Numbered from the stretch's first letter, positions 8,001 through 16,478 are shown. The stretch is 64,000 bases of DNA from Oscillospiraceae bacterium (GCA_015066105.1 SVOY01000008.1:47794-111793), one strand, 5' to 3'. Translations and numbers: made by a program. Notes: generated by a model from the letters alone, not told the origin.

Positions 8001-10779
8001 ACAGCTTAAGAATGTATTTGCCGGTGTTGAAATTGATTACGCTTCTCCTGAGTGGGAGTATCCTCTTGCTGATAACGGTACAGTTGATGTAATGAAATAT
8101 GCAATTACTTATCCCAACAACTGGACTGAGGCTACAGCTCAGTACGTAGCTGACAATCTTCCCGAAATTGCTGACCTTATCGCTGGTCTCATTGACAGCA
8201 ACTACGATTCACTTTCAGCTCTTCTTAAGGCTAATGTGAATGTATTCACAGGTGAAACTCTCGAATCACTTGTTTCAAGCATCACTAATCTTCTCGGCGG
8301 TATTGATGACGGACTTCTTGACGCTGCAGGCGTGCTTCTCGGTGCAGACGTTGTAGGTCTTAAGAAATACGAGGCTCCTGCGGGCATTGATACAGTTGAT
8401 GAATTTGCAGCAGAGCTTGCGAATATACTCAATACTCACGCAAAGGGCATTGTGGAATGGCTCCTTCTCGGCGATGACTACAATATTCTTGTTAAAGATG
8501 CTGACGGTATCGGCGAAGGCCTTGTAACTGAAGGTTCATACATTACAGTTACCGGTGCAGACGGTTACGCAGAAGGTCTTGCACTTCTTCTTGAAGCACT
8601 TGGCTGTGAAGATCTTCCCGCCGCTGACGGTGCAACAGAAGAAATTGTAACAGGCGTTCTCACTTCTGTTGCAGAGCTCATCAACAAGATTCTCGACAAT
8701 CCTGTTGCAACCGTTCTTGACATTCTTCCCAACGTTCTCTACTTCCTCAATGCAAACGGTGTTGCAGCTGTAGTTGATAACACTCTTGCAGCAGTTACCG
8801 CTCTTATTGAGAAGCTTGCAGTATTTGGCGTTAACGTTGATATCAACTCACTTGTAAACATCAAGTCACTTCTTAAACTCGGCGATGAAGCAGCAATCAG
8901 TCTTGATAACCTTTCAATGGCAGCAGTTCTTGAAGCAGTTTCACTTATGGTAGGTCTTGACCTTACTCTTATTGAAGACGTGCTTGTAGGCTTTGCTCTC
9001 GGTGAGGTTAAGGAATACGATTCAGTAAGTGCATCAGCTGCTTATAAGATGTCTTACAAGGATGAGTTTGATAAGCATGACATGGTAACAGTTCTTGTTA
9101 ACCTTGTTCTTCTCACTATCGCAGACGAAGACAACGCAGAGTTCGTTAAGGGTCTTGTAGGCGAGGCTGCTTACACAGTAATTCTTAACCTTTGCAACGG
9201 TGTAGCTCCCGTAGCTATTCAGGAATTCGATTGGCAGTTCACTGATAAGGCAGATACCGGTGAAGTATTCTCAGCTTTTGAAAGCTCAGAACTTTACGAG
9301 GGTTATTCTTACGGTCCTCTTTACACCGAGGAAATGGCTGAATACATTGCTGACAACTTCGGTCAGTTTGTTGATAACATCCTTTACCTCCTCGGCATCA
9401 AGATTAACGGTGTAGCAGTTAATAACCTTACAGACCTTATCAACGGCTTACTTAACGGCTCACTTTACAACAGCTCAAATGTAATCGCAATCCGCGATGC
9501 ACTTGCAGGCGTGCTTGCAGGTATTGAAGACCTTGAAGTGAACGGTAAGAATGTTGGTAAGTACATTGCAGCAGTTCTTGCAAACTCAGAGGTTGCTGAC
9601 ATTTCTGCAGTAGCAGATGTTGAGGTTCCCGAGTTTACTGAGGACAGAGAGCAGTTTGTAGCATCACTTTGCGATGTTCTTGAGCCTCTTTATCCCGTTC
9701 TCAAGTGGTTACTTGCTGACGATGACATTGCATTCTTTGTAGACCTTGAAAAGAATGACCTTATCAAGCTTGAGGGTGCTGAAGGCTACGCTTACGGTAT
9801 CATTCCTCTTCTTGAAACACTTGAGTGTGAAGGTATTCTTGCTCCCGCTGATTACAATGCAGCAGTTGATGAGGACGGCAGCGTTCTTCTCACATCAATC
9901 CTCAATCCTCTTCTTGACAGAGTGGATACAATTGTTGCAGATGATCCTGCATCAGCAATTCTTGCAATGCTTCCCAACATCATTTACTTCATCAACTCCA
10001 ACGGTGTTGATACAGTAATCAAGAACACACTCAATGCGGTTTACACACTTCTCAGTGCTATTGAGCCCATCGCAGCAATCGATCTCTATGAGCTTCTCGG
10101 TGTTGAATTCCTTGAAACTCTTGATTTCGAAACTCTGTTCCAGATGCTTCTTGACCTTATTGCTGACGCAACAGGCTATAAATTTGAAAACATCGATGCA
10201 AGTGCAGTTGAAGAGCTTACCGTAGGTACACTTGAATCCTACACATCTCTTAACGAAAAGACTGCATACAAGATGGTTTACAACGAAGAAGCTTCAAAGG
10301 ATGAGATGGTAACAGTAGTTCTCAGACTTCTTGTAACCTTCATTATGCATGAGAACAACAGAGAAATGCTTCTTGGCCTTCTTAAGGATAACTTAGGTAT
10401 GAGCGAGGATGCAGAAGGATATCTCCGCGGCGTTCTTGACAGCATTGCTTCACTTGCAACTGACACATACCTCGGTATGGATCAGGCACTTGCAGTAATC
10501 TACTATCTGTTCTACAGTGCAGATATCGGCTCAGCAGAGCTTGTAAACGGTATTAAGGATATCAACGCTGAGTGGCAGAACATTCTCAAGGAGCTCAGCA
10601 GATCAGAGGATCCCGATGAAATCACAATCGGCGACTTCCTCGGCAACTTCCTTGATAAGTATATGGAAGATGTATTTACCTCAGATGGTATTGCTCCCAA
10701 CGGTCTTATCGCATTCTTCCAGAGAATTATTGAATGGTTCAACAAGATTGTTGCATGGTTTAAGGCTCTTATGGCTTAA
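2026..10779 (+). CDS. Giant secreted repeat protein (2917 residues), function unknown
   Basis: A strong ribosome site (GGAGG, 2013-2017) precedes the ATG. The N-terminus is a typical signal peptide: Lys-rich start, hydrophobic core, and an AAAED-like cleavage region near residue 36. The protein is Ala/Leu/Asp/Asn-rich and contains five diverged copies of a roughly 370-470-residue module. Each is marked by an 'LPNLVYFLNANG...VDNLL..V..LL..L' motif near residues 984, 1455, 1866, 2235 and 2649. No LPXTG anchor, catalytic motif or transmembrane anchor is seen. It ends in a short aromatic-amphipathic helix (FFQRIIEWFNKIVAWFKALM). I recognise no family. It is probably a surface or matrix protein, exported by Sec. 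A large noncoding leader suggests regulated expression. It is followed by a strong terminator, so it is monocistronic. Confidence 0.85.
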   Translation: MKVTKKLLSVLLSIIMIMTSMSVCFGTFVVPAAAEDVDYTQQLADKLKDSAYADTLALLGKSTKSGSKLAQTTTVTFSSYKNFKQAAELLRLVHNAMKQTDSYKKAYDFANGLDSNSKTDQAAACNGANTKNLYDDIIKGLEKKSVTIDTNITTFIGSVYHMDGATAHNKDSNGKSSLSTWKNTVTYSTTDYKGYLAQIGKASAVESSAEMGVQYVIQMQGNLYYKDGCDKKYHHQIWLENTDIAAPSTSSTNTEMKSKVNAHISELESFINITYAEMLAMSKTALDNKVSELDTAISNAVTYCGAQSTYDALYADYAAGIANFRTSIQSAKDFANFMPTVDAWNAFVEANPNYGVFQYPNFGVKGSEGHTNLLADYATFKAYRDYLLTGGSIYDYLVDYNYIDEAYYTNFYDNVVAYDLQDSKDAADALYIQYAASVADVEGEAEMTLEEKTIVYNEFCGFINNIGNYSDQVVAAVYTDGWQYLIDMREYFKCEINPAVLYFAENAYKTFTELSTTALWDEINVAKGHQADLTALYNEVKTNIGQDKADSLLSGLRADATTMIENLYKTLADRFTLEVNNAWDVYVALGKPTALKVDTFLQLSAVMVAIEPSILTDLQAAGKAGYITQTTIDRYNELMKVGGIYEIWNAYASTFGFPDYKQTEIKYDDRIPMEGDELKTANDPVTEAEMLKLIEALDTIITSDTVGNLLGGLLGAEEGEGFDLGAMLTDLIKGALFTDDFINTVVQMLYPLVLGEFDKVWATLPITVTYSGMNIKVQYEKTLHTILKEGEFEIYPDLLASRLEKRDQSTKYADNIALLKAAGGEADSWESPKLVDVETGKLKLSWGVTEQKEKLDAGEITQAQFDKFFYDAFEDATSGLLPLLTTLITNKAWTPAKCEDIGKANATLLTLNISLQLGSRATSGYANMLVPIYELLGVPYTAVSTIESSTYNSDVSYVLEQILTPVFTFLDKLGDAPVDTLLEVLPDLVYALAFRMAKPMLNMLNCDITYDASATLVGSVLADGAYIAVGDLLIGNEEDKLLKEEMFAGGLNSILAFFGLNIPAIDQAKLATLGELTTMSTSRKAWIYDNSAIAANTAYTIKADKADVAYYLLSYILGIVKDEASLRQLLSLFMTKEDENGEAVADTEAIDALINDTLYNDEGLNLDEINTGNAIAAIVELANQIEYGVDPYTWYAGEYDSPVGTSAAEIYLNPNNDWTEDKAQYLYDNLENLLASIFTMAKLDLDAEAEGVQTSIEDALGVAINGLFTNETVTALAKLLGSLSDLEALLAGGEETPDANEPETVEEGEEEAAGLNIAEILNDLLVNELGIDLSVYAQYADIAEGEVVDFGVTDAESFAAALTELLAPLKNVLDFILGGKDLTLIDSAITLHGYKGYDNAIIPLLEALGATPAAYTEGADTLALTLDALVGVINKLTTNDPAVDYDGAIYTIIDMLPGVLYYISSNALSQGVDKLLTPVYAVLDTIRPIYNVNLSELLAGIEVDLDKDGVKESLGLDLKNLDWTFIFGLLNDLLGLDLSALKQVIYDVSKVIGEEYNSASALQSTWKKGAYNANFSQADMLTVILSFVLEWATVKENADKLDELLKTNGIIASLNTVFADVEITYGTPDWAYWFSTEDEFNAYLAGDANIPNTLAALDWENIESNDWNLEAAKYFADNLPELVDLIIGMINKDKVDEDGNALPTNLSDLLSGLVNGLVNAETINSLVGMLTNLLADIDENLINTAGYLLDIDLAGLKAYTCKAEINTISDFINELAVVLDTYAGGLVNWLFFGDDYRFAKKSDSTDTIVINGGLGYEKGLAMILEALGCELPEKPDTKSVLGALATRVEEIFAAPVDEIIELLPNLVYFLNANGAGVAVDNLLKPVNALLTKLQAFGLNVNLNELIGIDLAELSLENVVTIVEGATDLPLDAAENILVNFCTGKITKGEFIYKMEAAEEDVITILLVVALELVSDDAFAAKLDEMLGTDFIAQLKNVFAGVEIDYASPEWEYPLADNGTVDVMKYAITYPNNWTEATAQYVADNLPEIADLIAGLIDSNYDSLSALLKANVNVFTGETLESLVSSITNLLGGIDDGLLDAAGVLLGADVVGLKKYEAPAGIDTVDEFAAELANILNTHAKGIVEWLLLGDDYNILVKDADGIGEGLVTEGSYITVTGADGYAEGLALLLEALGCEDLPAADGATEEIVTGVLTSVAELINKILDNPVATVLDILPNVLYFLNANGVAAVVDNTLAAVTALIEKLAVFGVNVDINSLVNIKSLLKLGDEAAISLDNLSMAAVLEAVSLMVGLDLTLIEDVLVGFALGEVKEYDSVSASAAYKMSYKDEFDKHDMVTVLVNLVLLTIADEDNAEFVKGLVGEAAYTVILNLCNGVAPVAIQEFDWQFTDKADTGEVFSAFESSELYEGYSYGPLYTEEMAEYIADNFGQFVDNILYLLGIKINGVAVNNLTDLINGLLNGSLYNSSNVIAIRDALAGVLAGIEDLEVNGKNVGKYIAAVLANSEVADISAVADVEVPEFTEDREQFVASLCDVLEPLYPVLKWLLADDDIAFFVDLEKNDLIKLEGAEGYAYGIIPLLETLECEGILAPADYNAAVDEDGSVLLTSILNPLLDRVDTIVADDPASAILAMLPNIIYFINSNGVDTVIKNTLNAVYTLLSAIEPIAAIDLYELLGVEFLETLDFETLFQMLLDLIADATGYKFENIDASAVEELTVGTLESYTSLNEKTAYKMVYNEEASKDEMVTVVLRLLVTFIMHENNREMLLGLLKDNLGMSEDAEGYLRGVLDSIASLATDTYLGMDQALAVIYYLFYSADIGSAELVNGIKDINAEWQNILKELSRSEDPDEITIGDFLGNFLDKYMEDVFTSDGIAPNGLIAFFQRIIEWFNKIVAWFKALMA
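4970..10030 (+). repeat. Five diverged intragenic modules in the giant protein
   Basis: The repeat core codes for LP(N/G/D)-(hydrophobic)2-Y-(F/Y/A)-(L/I)-x-(A/S)NG followed by V-x-(N/K)-x-L. Cores start near 4975, 6388, 7612, 8724 and 9967, giving spacings of about 471, 411, 369 and 414 codons. The third, fourth and fifth are closest to one another. Nucleotide identity is low enough that the modules arose by old duplication. Confidence 0.7.
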
Positions 10780-10790
10780 TCATGAGCTTT

Positions 10791-10827
10791 ATCACACCGC
10801 CGTTAATTCGGCGGTGTGATTTTTTTG
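10791..10827 (+). terminator. Strong terminator after the giant gene
   Basis: ATCACACCGCCG (10791-10802) and CGGCGGTGTGAT (10809-10820) make a perfect 12-bp stem with a six-base loop, followed by seven Ts. Confidence 0.95.
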
Positions 10828-10885
10828 CTTGATTTTTTACCTTCTTTGTGTTACAGTGGAGAAGTAAGTAAAAGGAGGAGAAAAA

Positions 10886-12142
10886 ATGAAGAAGATATCG
10901 GTTATTGGCCTTGGCAACAGAGGCAGTGAATATATGGGCTTTCTTAAGAGCTTCCATTCCAAAAAGGTTAGCATTTTTGCAGTTTGCGATATCAGTAAGC
11001 AGGCTTTAAAGGATATTGCACCTAAATTCGGTATACCTGAAGAAAGGTGCTATAATGACACGGAAAGCTTTTTTCGCCAGGGCGTTATTTCAGATGCACT
11101 GATAATTGCCACTCAGGATGCAAGTCATTATGAAATTACAAAAAAGGCACTTGAAACGGGCTATAAATATATTCTTCTTGAAAAGCCGGTCAGCGGAGTT
11201 AAGGAAGAATATACAGAATTGAGAGACCTTGCCGAGGAAAAGGGTGCATTGCTCATTATCTGCCACGTTTTGCGTTATTCAAATTACTATAAGAAAATCA
11301 AAGAAATAATTTCAAGCGGAAAAATCGGCGATATTGTTTTTGTTAACCATACGGAAAACGTCGGCTACTTTCACTTTGCCCACAGCTTCGTACGCGGAAA
11401 TTGGCACAGTGAGCTTGCCTCTACTCCTTCTATTCTTGCAAAATGCTGTCACGATATTGACTTAATCTCCTGGTTTGTTGAAAGTCCCTGCGTAGCTGTC
11501 AGCTCCGTAGGCTCACTCAGATATTTCAATTCAGCCAATGCGCCCGAAGGCGCAACACCGACCTGTATGGGCGGCTGCAAGGCAAAGGAAAATTGCCCCT
11601 ACGATGCTGAAAGGCTTTACATAACCGACCCGTTTTATAAAGCAAAGTTCATCAAATATATGAAGCGTACCCTTACGGGAAAAATGAGTAACAGCAGGGC
11701 GGATATTGTCAATGCAATAAAATACGGCGATTACGGTAAATGCGTATTTTTAAACGACAACGATGTTTGTGACCATCAGCTTGTTACAATGCAGTTTGAA
11801 AACGGTGCAGTAGCCGTGCTTAATATGAACGGATTTTCCGATAAAATGTTCAGAGAATGTCACATTGTGGGAACAAAGGGTGAGCTGATAGGTTACGGAA
11901 CCGGGCTTGAAATGAGAATTTTCGGCGGAAAATCACACAAAGTGTTTACGGGCAGTCCTGCAATAAGCGGCCACGTTGAGGGTGATATACGTACCGTTGC
12001 AGGCTTTGTTAAAATAATTTGCGGTGAACTGACCGACCTTACAGATATAACAACGATAGATGCAACGGTTGAAAGCCACAATATTGCTCTTGCCGCCGAT
12101 ATATCGCGAAAAAACGGCGGTCAGCCCGTTAAGCTGAAATAA
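10886..12142 (+). CDS. Gfo/Idh/MocA-family oxidoreductase
   Basis: The 418-residue protein begins with a Rossmann fold, 'ISVIGLGNRGSEYMGFL', and has the EKP motif (ILLEKPVSG, about residues 109-117) that is diagnostic of this NAD(P)-dependent sugar/inositol dehydrogenase family. The C-terminal domain contains HDIDLISWF, matching the catalytic-histidine region of the family. A cysteine-rich insert (CMGGC...ENCPYD) near residue 230 is found in some clostridial members. An AGGAGG site lies at 10875-10880. It stands alone between two terminators. The substrate is not predictable; a sugar or polyol derivative is likely. Confidence 0.88.
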   Translation: MKKISVIGLGNRGSEYMGFLKSFHSKKVSIFAVCDISKQALKDIAPKFGIPEERCYNDTESFFRQGVISDALIIATQDASHYEITKKALETGYKYILLEKPVSGVKEEYTELRDLAEEKGALLIICHVLRYSNYYKKIKEIISSGKIGDIVFVNHTENVGYFHFAHSFVRGNWHSELASTPSILAKCCHDIDLISWFVESPCVAVSSVGSLRYFNSANAPEGATPTCMGGCKAKENCPYDAERLYITDPFYKAKFIKYMKRTLTGKMSNSRADIVNAIKYGDYGKCVFLNDNDVCDHQLVTMQFENGAVAVLNMNGFSDKMFRECHIVGTKGELIGYGTGLEMRIFGGKSHKVFTGSPAISGHVEGDIRTVAGFVKIICGELTDLTDITTIDATVESHNIALAADISRKNGGQPVKLK

Positions 12143-12160
12143 AACAGAAGTTAAAAAGAT

Positions 12161-12200
12161 AACAGATGTATTCAATTACCAAGGTGAATACATCTGTTTT
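12161..12200 (+). terminator. Terminator after the Gfo/Idh/MocA gene
   Basis: AACAGATGTATTCA and TGAATACATCTGTT form a 14-bp perfect stem around a ten-base loop and are followed by TT. Confidence 0.85.
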
Positions 12201-12233
12201 ACTGTTTAATATATTCAATTTAACATATTAATG

Positions 12234-12262
12234 TTGATTTAAGTGATGTTTTGTTGTATAAT
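12234..12262 (+). promoter_or_regulatory. Sigma-A-type promoter of lon
   Basis: TTGATT (12234-12239), a 17-base spacer and a consensus TATAAT (12257-12262) precede lon. I see neither a CtsR (GGTCAAA direct repeat) nor a CIRCE heat-shock operator here. Confidence 0.75.
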
Positions 12263-12298
12263 AGCTTGAACTAAAGTTACTGAGGATTGGTATTTATA

Positions 12299-14719
12299 AT
12301 GGCTATTAACAGAATTTACAAATCTATGCCTACTGTTGCAGTAAGGGGCATTGTTATATTTCCCGGTGTGCGCTTTCATTTTGATATAGCACGCAAAAAA
12401 TCAATTGCCGCAATTGAGGCCGCAATGAATGATGACCAGAAGGTTTTTCTTGTTGCTCAGAAGGATGCGCTTGTTGATGACCCGACACCCGTAGATTTAT
12501 TCAATTACGGCGTTATTGCAAGTGTAAAGCAGATACTCAAGGCACCCAACGAAAATCAGATGAGGATTGTTGTTGAGGGCCTTGTAAGAGCGCAGATTGC
12601 TGACGTTATTACCGTTCAGCCTTATTTCAGCTGTGATGTAAGAGAGCGCAGAACACCTGCCGTAAAAAGTGAAGACACCGTGCTTAAGGATGCTCTTGTC
12701 AACAAGCTTAAAACGGAGCTTATTTCATATATGGGCTACACCTCACGCAGTGAGGAGGAGGCACGCAGAGATGCCGAGATTTTTTATACTGAGGATTCGA
12801 GTGATTTTGCAGACCTGGTTGCAGGCAACATCATACCCGATTACCGTGTAAGGCAGAAAATACTTGAAAAGGTTTCTCTTATTGACCGCCTTGAATTTCT
12901 TCTCGATGTGCTTCGCAAGGAGAACAATATTCTTAAAATTGAAAACGAAATTGAAGGCAAAGTTGAAAAGCAGATGGAGGATAATCAAAAGGATTATTAT
13001 CTCAGAGAAAAAATCAGAGCAATTTACAATGAGCTTGGTGAGGGTGAGGATGTCCTTTCCGATTCTGTCAAATACAAAGAAAAAATCAAGGCTCTTGCTT
13101 GCAGTGATGAAATCAAGGAGAAGCTTTTTTCAGAATGTGACAAGCTTTCCAAAATGCAGGGCACATCCGTTGATGCGTCTATTATCAGAGCTTATCTTGA
13201 TACGGCGTTGTCCTTAAAATTCGGCAGCTATACAGAGGATAATCTTGATGTTGTCAGAGCTGAGCACATACTTGATGAGGACCATTACGGACTTGAAAAA
13301 GTCAAGGAAAGATTTGTTGAAATGCTTGCCGTAAAGGCAAAAACAGATAATCTTAAGGGGCAGATTATCTGCCTTGTTGGACCTCCGGGTGTGGGTAAAA
13401 CCTCAATTGTGCGCAGTGTTGCCAAGGCAATGGGCAGAAAATATGTGAGAATGTCCCTTGGCGGTGTCAGCGATGAGGCTGAAATCCGCGGCCACAGAAA
13501 AACCTATGTGGGTGCAATGCCCGGCAGAATTGTGAATGCATTGATTCAGGCCAAAAGCTTTAATCCGGTTATTTTGCTTGATGAAATTGACAAGCTCGGC
13601 AAGGATTACAAGGGCGACCCTGCCTCGGCCTTGCTTGAGGTGCTTGACCCTGAGCAGAACAACACTTTCAGAGATAATTACATGGAAATTCCCATTGATT
13701 TGAGCAAGGTGCTTTTCATCACCACTGCAAACGATGCTTCAACAATTCCCGCGCCGCTTTACGACAGAATGGAAATCATTGAGCTTGTCAGCTATACTCA
13801 GCAGGAAAAGGAAATAATTGCAAAAAAGCATATTATCAAAAAGCAGATTAAGCTTCACGGCCTTACGGGTAACAACATCCGTTTTTCTGATGAGGCCATC
13901 AGAACCCTTATAACCAAATATACCTCTGAAGCCGGCGTTAGAAGGCTTGAGCAGGTAATTGCTTCGGTTTGCAGAAAAAGCGTGCTTCTTCTTGAAAAAA
14001 GCGGCAGTAAGCGCATAAGCGTTACATCTGAGCTTCTTGAAGAAATGCTTGGCCCCGGAAAGTACAAAAACGAAGAGCTTCTTAATGAAAATGCCGTAGG
14101 TGTTGTAAACGGCCTTGCCTGGACAAGGGTAGGCGGTGAAATACTGCAGGTTGAAGCCGTTGCAATGGAGGGTGAAGGCAAAATTGAGGCCACGGGCTCT
14201 CTCGGCGACGTTATGAAGGAGTCTGCAAAGGCGGCATACAGCTACCTGAGAAGCAAAAAGGATAAATACGGTATTTCTCTTGAGTCGTTTACTAAAAACG
14301 ATATTCATATTCACGTGCCTCAGGGTGCCGTTCCTAAGGACGGACCCTCGGCCGGTGTTACCATTTCAACTGCACTTTATTCAGCACTCAGCGGAAAAAA
14401 GGTTGACAGAAAGGTTGCAATGACGGGTGAGGTTACCCTTACGGGCAGGGTGCTGCCCATTGGCGGTCTCAGAGAAAAATCAATGGCCGCATATAAAGCA
14501 GGCATTAAAAAGGTGATAATCCCGAAGGATAATTACGCAGATTTGTGGGAAATTGATAAAACCGTAAAGGAAAATGTTGAATTTATTCCCGTTTCAACTA
14601 TTGATGAGGTGCTTGCCGTTGCTGTTGTCAACGATTTTCAGGATGACAAGGCTTCCGTTATATTCTCACATCACGATGTAATTATAAAAGACAGGAGGCA
14701 GAACAGTGAAATTCGATAA
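12299..14719 (+). CDS. lon: ATP-dependent protease Lon
   Basis: Lon degrades misfolded and regulatory proteins in the cytoplasm. About 806 residues carry the full family order. The N-terminal substrate-binding domain starts with 'MPTVAVRGIVIFPG'. The AAA+ module has Walker A GPPGVGKT (about residue 360) and Walker B ILLDEIDK. The C-terminal protease domain has the catalytic serine in 'PKDGPSAGVT' and the catalytic lysine in 'GGLREKSMAAYKAG'. I take the ATG at 12299; an in-frame TTG at 12287 sits too close to the GAGG. The last codons overlap engB, an arrangement conserved in many Bacillota. Confidence 0.97.
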   Translation: MAINRIYKSMPTVAVRGIVIFPGVRFHFDIARKKSIAAIEAAMNDDQKVFLVAQKDALVDDPTPVDLFNYGVIASVKQILKAPNENQMRIVVEGLVRAQIADVITVQPYFSCDVRERRTPAVKSEDTVLKDALVNKLKTELISYMGYTSRSEEEARRDAEIFYTEDSSDFADLVAGNIIPDYRVRQKILEKVSLIDRLEFLLDVLRKENNILKIENEIEGKVEKQMEDNQKDYYLREKIRAIYNELGEGEDVLSDSVKYKEKIKALACSDEIKEKLFSECDKLSKMQGTSVDASIIRAYLDTALSLKFGSYTEDNLDVVRAEHILDEDHYGLEKVKERFVEMLAVKAKTDNLKGQIICLVGPPGVGKTSIVRSVAKAMGRKYVRMSLGGVSDEAEIRGHRKTYVGAMPGRIVNALIQAKSFNPVILLDEIDKLGKDYKGDPASALLEVLDPEQNNTFRDNYMEIPIDLSKVLFITTANDASTIPAPLYDRMEIIELVSYTQQEKEIIAKKHIIKKQIKLHGLTGNNIRFSDEAIRTLITKYTSEAGVRRLEQVIASVCRKSVLLLEKSGSKRISVTSELLEEMLGPGKYKNEELLNENAVGVVNGLAWTRVGGEILQVEAVAMEGEGKIEATGSLGDVMKESAKAAYSYLRSKKDKYGISLESFTKNDIHIHVPQGAVPKDGPSAGVTISTALYSALSGKKVDRKVAMTGEVTLTGRVLPIGGLREKSMAAYKAGIKKVIIPKDNYADLWEIDKTVKENVEFIPVSTIDEVLAVAVVNDFQDDKASVIFSHHDVIIKDRRQNSEIR

Positions 14720-15293
14720 TCCTATTTTTGAAACCTCCTTCGGCTCGTTTAAACAGCTGAACGCATCTGATATACCCGAGGTTGCTTTTTCGGGTCGCTC
14801 AAATGTGGGCAAAAGCTCGCTTTTAAACAGATTGCTTTCGCGCAAATCTCTTGCCCGTGTAAGCTCAATGCCCGGCAAAACTGTAACAATAAACTTTTTC
14901 AGGGTTGATAAATGCAGATTTGTCGACCTTCCGGGCTACGGATACGCAAAGGTTGCAAGGGATGAAAAGCTTCGTTGGGCGGAGCTTATGGAGGGATATT
15001 TTTCCTCGGGCAGAGATATACGCCTTGTGGTTCAGCTTATTGATATGAGGCATATGCCTTCACAGCAGGATATAGATATGATTGAGTATATGCTTGAGTG
15101 TGAAATTCCTTTTGTTGTTGCACTTACAAAGTGTGACAAGCTTAACAAAACCGAAAGATTGAATCAGCTTGAGGCATTATGCTCGCTTCTTGCAAAATAC
15201 GGAAATATCAGCGTTGTACCTTTTTCAAGCACAAAGGGTGACGGCGTTGAAGAATTAAGAGGACTTATTTCAAAAGCGGTTGAGGGTGAATAA
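14706..15293 (+). CDS. engB: Ribosome-biogenesis GTP-binding protein EngB/YsxC
   Basis: This essential GTPase takes part in assembly of the 50S subunit. The 195 residues show G1 GRSNVGKSSLL, G3 DLPGYG, G4 TKCD and a G5-like SSTKGDG, matching the family in both order and length. It uses a GTG start at 14706 with AGGAGG at 14694-14699 and overlaps the end of lon by 14 bases, so the two are translationally linked. The gene order lon-ysxC is the same as in Bacillus subtilis. Confidence 0.96.
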   Translation: MKFDNPIFETSFGSFKQLNASDIPEVAFSGRSNVGKSSLLNRLLSRKSLARVSSMPGKTVTINFFRVDKCRFVDLPGYGYAKVARDEKLRWAELMEGYFSSGRDIRLVVQLIDMRHMPSQQDIDMIEYMLECEIPFVVALTKCDKLNKTERLNQLEALCSLLAKYGNISVVPFSSTKGDGVEELRGLISKAVEGE

Positions 15294-15294
15294 T

Positions 15295-15867
15295 ATGAAG
15301 CAGATTTTTGCGGATAAAATGAAAAGCAATCCGATAATAGCCGGTGTAAAGGACATAGCAAGGCTTGATGATGCACTTGCTTCGGATTGTGAAATTGTGT
15401 TTCTTCTCTGCGGAACTATATTCGATTTGAAGGAAACGGTTGACAGAGTAAAAAAAGCGGGAAAGCTTGTTTTTATTCACGTTGATTTGCTTGACGGGTT
15501 TTCAAAGGATGCAACTGCGCTTAAGTATATCAGCAGTGAAATCTGTCCCGACGGTATAATTTCTACCAAAAACAGCCTTCTCAAGGCGGCCAAAAGCTTA
15601 GGCCTGCTTACCGTTCAGAGAGTATTTATAATTGATTCTCTTTCCATTGAAACGGCTGTAAAGGCATCGCAGATGATAAATCCCGATGCAATAGAGATAT
15701 TGCCCGGAATTATGCCGCGCATAATAAAAAAGCTCAGCACAAGCCTTGAGGTTCCCGTTATTGTCGGCGGACTTGTCAGCGAAAAGAGCGATGCAACCGT
15801 TGCACTTGAGAACGGTGCACTCGGCGTGTCAACGTCATCAAAAGAAATATGGGGGATGAAAATATGA
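15295..15867 (+). CDS. glpP: Glycerol-3-phosphate-responsive antiterminator GlpP
   Basis: GlpP binds glycerol-3-phosphate and prevents early termination in leaders of glycerol-use mRNAs. About 190 residues show the TIM-barrel-like family signatures 'FLLCGTIFDLK', 'FIHVDLLDGFSKD', 'GIISTK', 'DAIEILPG' and 'VIVGGLV'. The start ATG at 15295 has GAGGGTG directly upstream and lies one base after the engB stop. No glp target gene lies in this window, so its targets are elsewhere. It is co-transcribed with engB and the following acetyltransferase. Confidence 0.92.
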   Translation: MKQIFADKMKSNPIIAGVKDIARLDDALASDCEIVFLLCGTIFDLKETVDRVKKAGKLVFIHVDLLDGFSKDATALKYISSEICPDGIISTKNSLLKAAKSLGLLTVQRVFIIDSLSIETAVKASQMINPDAIEILPGIMPRIIKKLSTSLEVPVIVGGLVSEKSDATVALENGALGVSTSSKEIWGMKI

Positions 15868-16421
15868 TAAGCATCAGAAAATATCAGCCTGAGGATAAGC
15901 CGGCCGTAAGGCACATTCTTATCGAAACCTCACGCCTTCCCGTTGAAACGGAAAAGGACATTAAATTACTTGAGCTTCTTTATAACGATTATTATACCGA
16001 GGTTACTCCCGGATACTGCTTTGTTGCGGCCGATGAAAAGGACGAGGCTATAGGCTACATTATCTGCGCACCCGATTATAAGAGCTTCAGAAGAAACTTT
16101 TTTAAATTCTACCTTCCCGAAATCAGAGAGCTTGGTATGAAATATTACACCCAGGCATTTATGGATGTTATGGGTCACGCTCTGTATGCAAAAAAGTATC
16201 CCGCGCACCTTCATATAAACGTGCTCAACCTTTGTCAGAGCAAGGGCACGGGTACAAGGCTTATGGATGCTCTCAAAGCCGAGCTCAGGGCAAGCGGCAT
16301 CAAGGGTCTTATGCTTTCCTGTGCGGCTGACAATGACGGCGCAATAAGATTTTACAAGAAAAACGGCTTTAAGGTTCTGTCTGTAATCGGCGGCGGTTGT
16401 ATGATGGCGATTGAATTATAA
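15864..16421 (+). CDS. GNAT-family N-acetyltransferase
   Basis: The 185-residue protein has the GNAT fold. 'LNLCQSKGTGTRLMDALKAEL' corresponds to the acetyl-CoA-binding motif A (Q/R-x-x-G-x-G/A), followed by 'GLMLSCAADNDGAIRFYKKNGFKVL', the typical motif B. The ATG overlaps the glpP stop as ATGA, and GGGGGATG lies upstream, so the genes are coupled. It resembles the clostridial group with an N-terminal 'IRKYQPEDKPAVRHI' helix. The substrate is unknown. Confidence 0.88.
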   Translation: MISIRKYQPEDKPAVRHILIETSRLPVETEKDIKLLELLYNDYYTEVTPGYCFVAADEKDEAIGYIICAPDYKSFRRNFFKFYLPEIRELGMKYYTQAFMDVMGHALYAKKYPAHLHINVLNLCQSKGTGTRLMDALKAELRASGIKGLMLSCAADNDGAIRFYKKNGFKVLSVIGGGCMMAIEL

Positions 16422-16478
16422 GAAAAATGTATATAATTTGAAATTGTGTCAAAAATAAACTCAAAGGAGTGAATTGAC

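Noticed and set aside
2230..10745. Many frames on both strands inside the giant gene
   Set aside because: All follow the repetitive, Ala/Leu-rich codon use of the real gene and show no ribosome sites.
13739..14314. 191-codon antisense frame inside lon
   Set aside because: It is an unbroken frame opposite a well conserved enzyme, with no signal or homology. Its length is from codon bias of lon.
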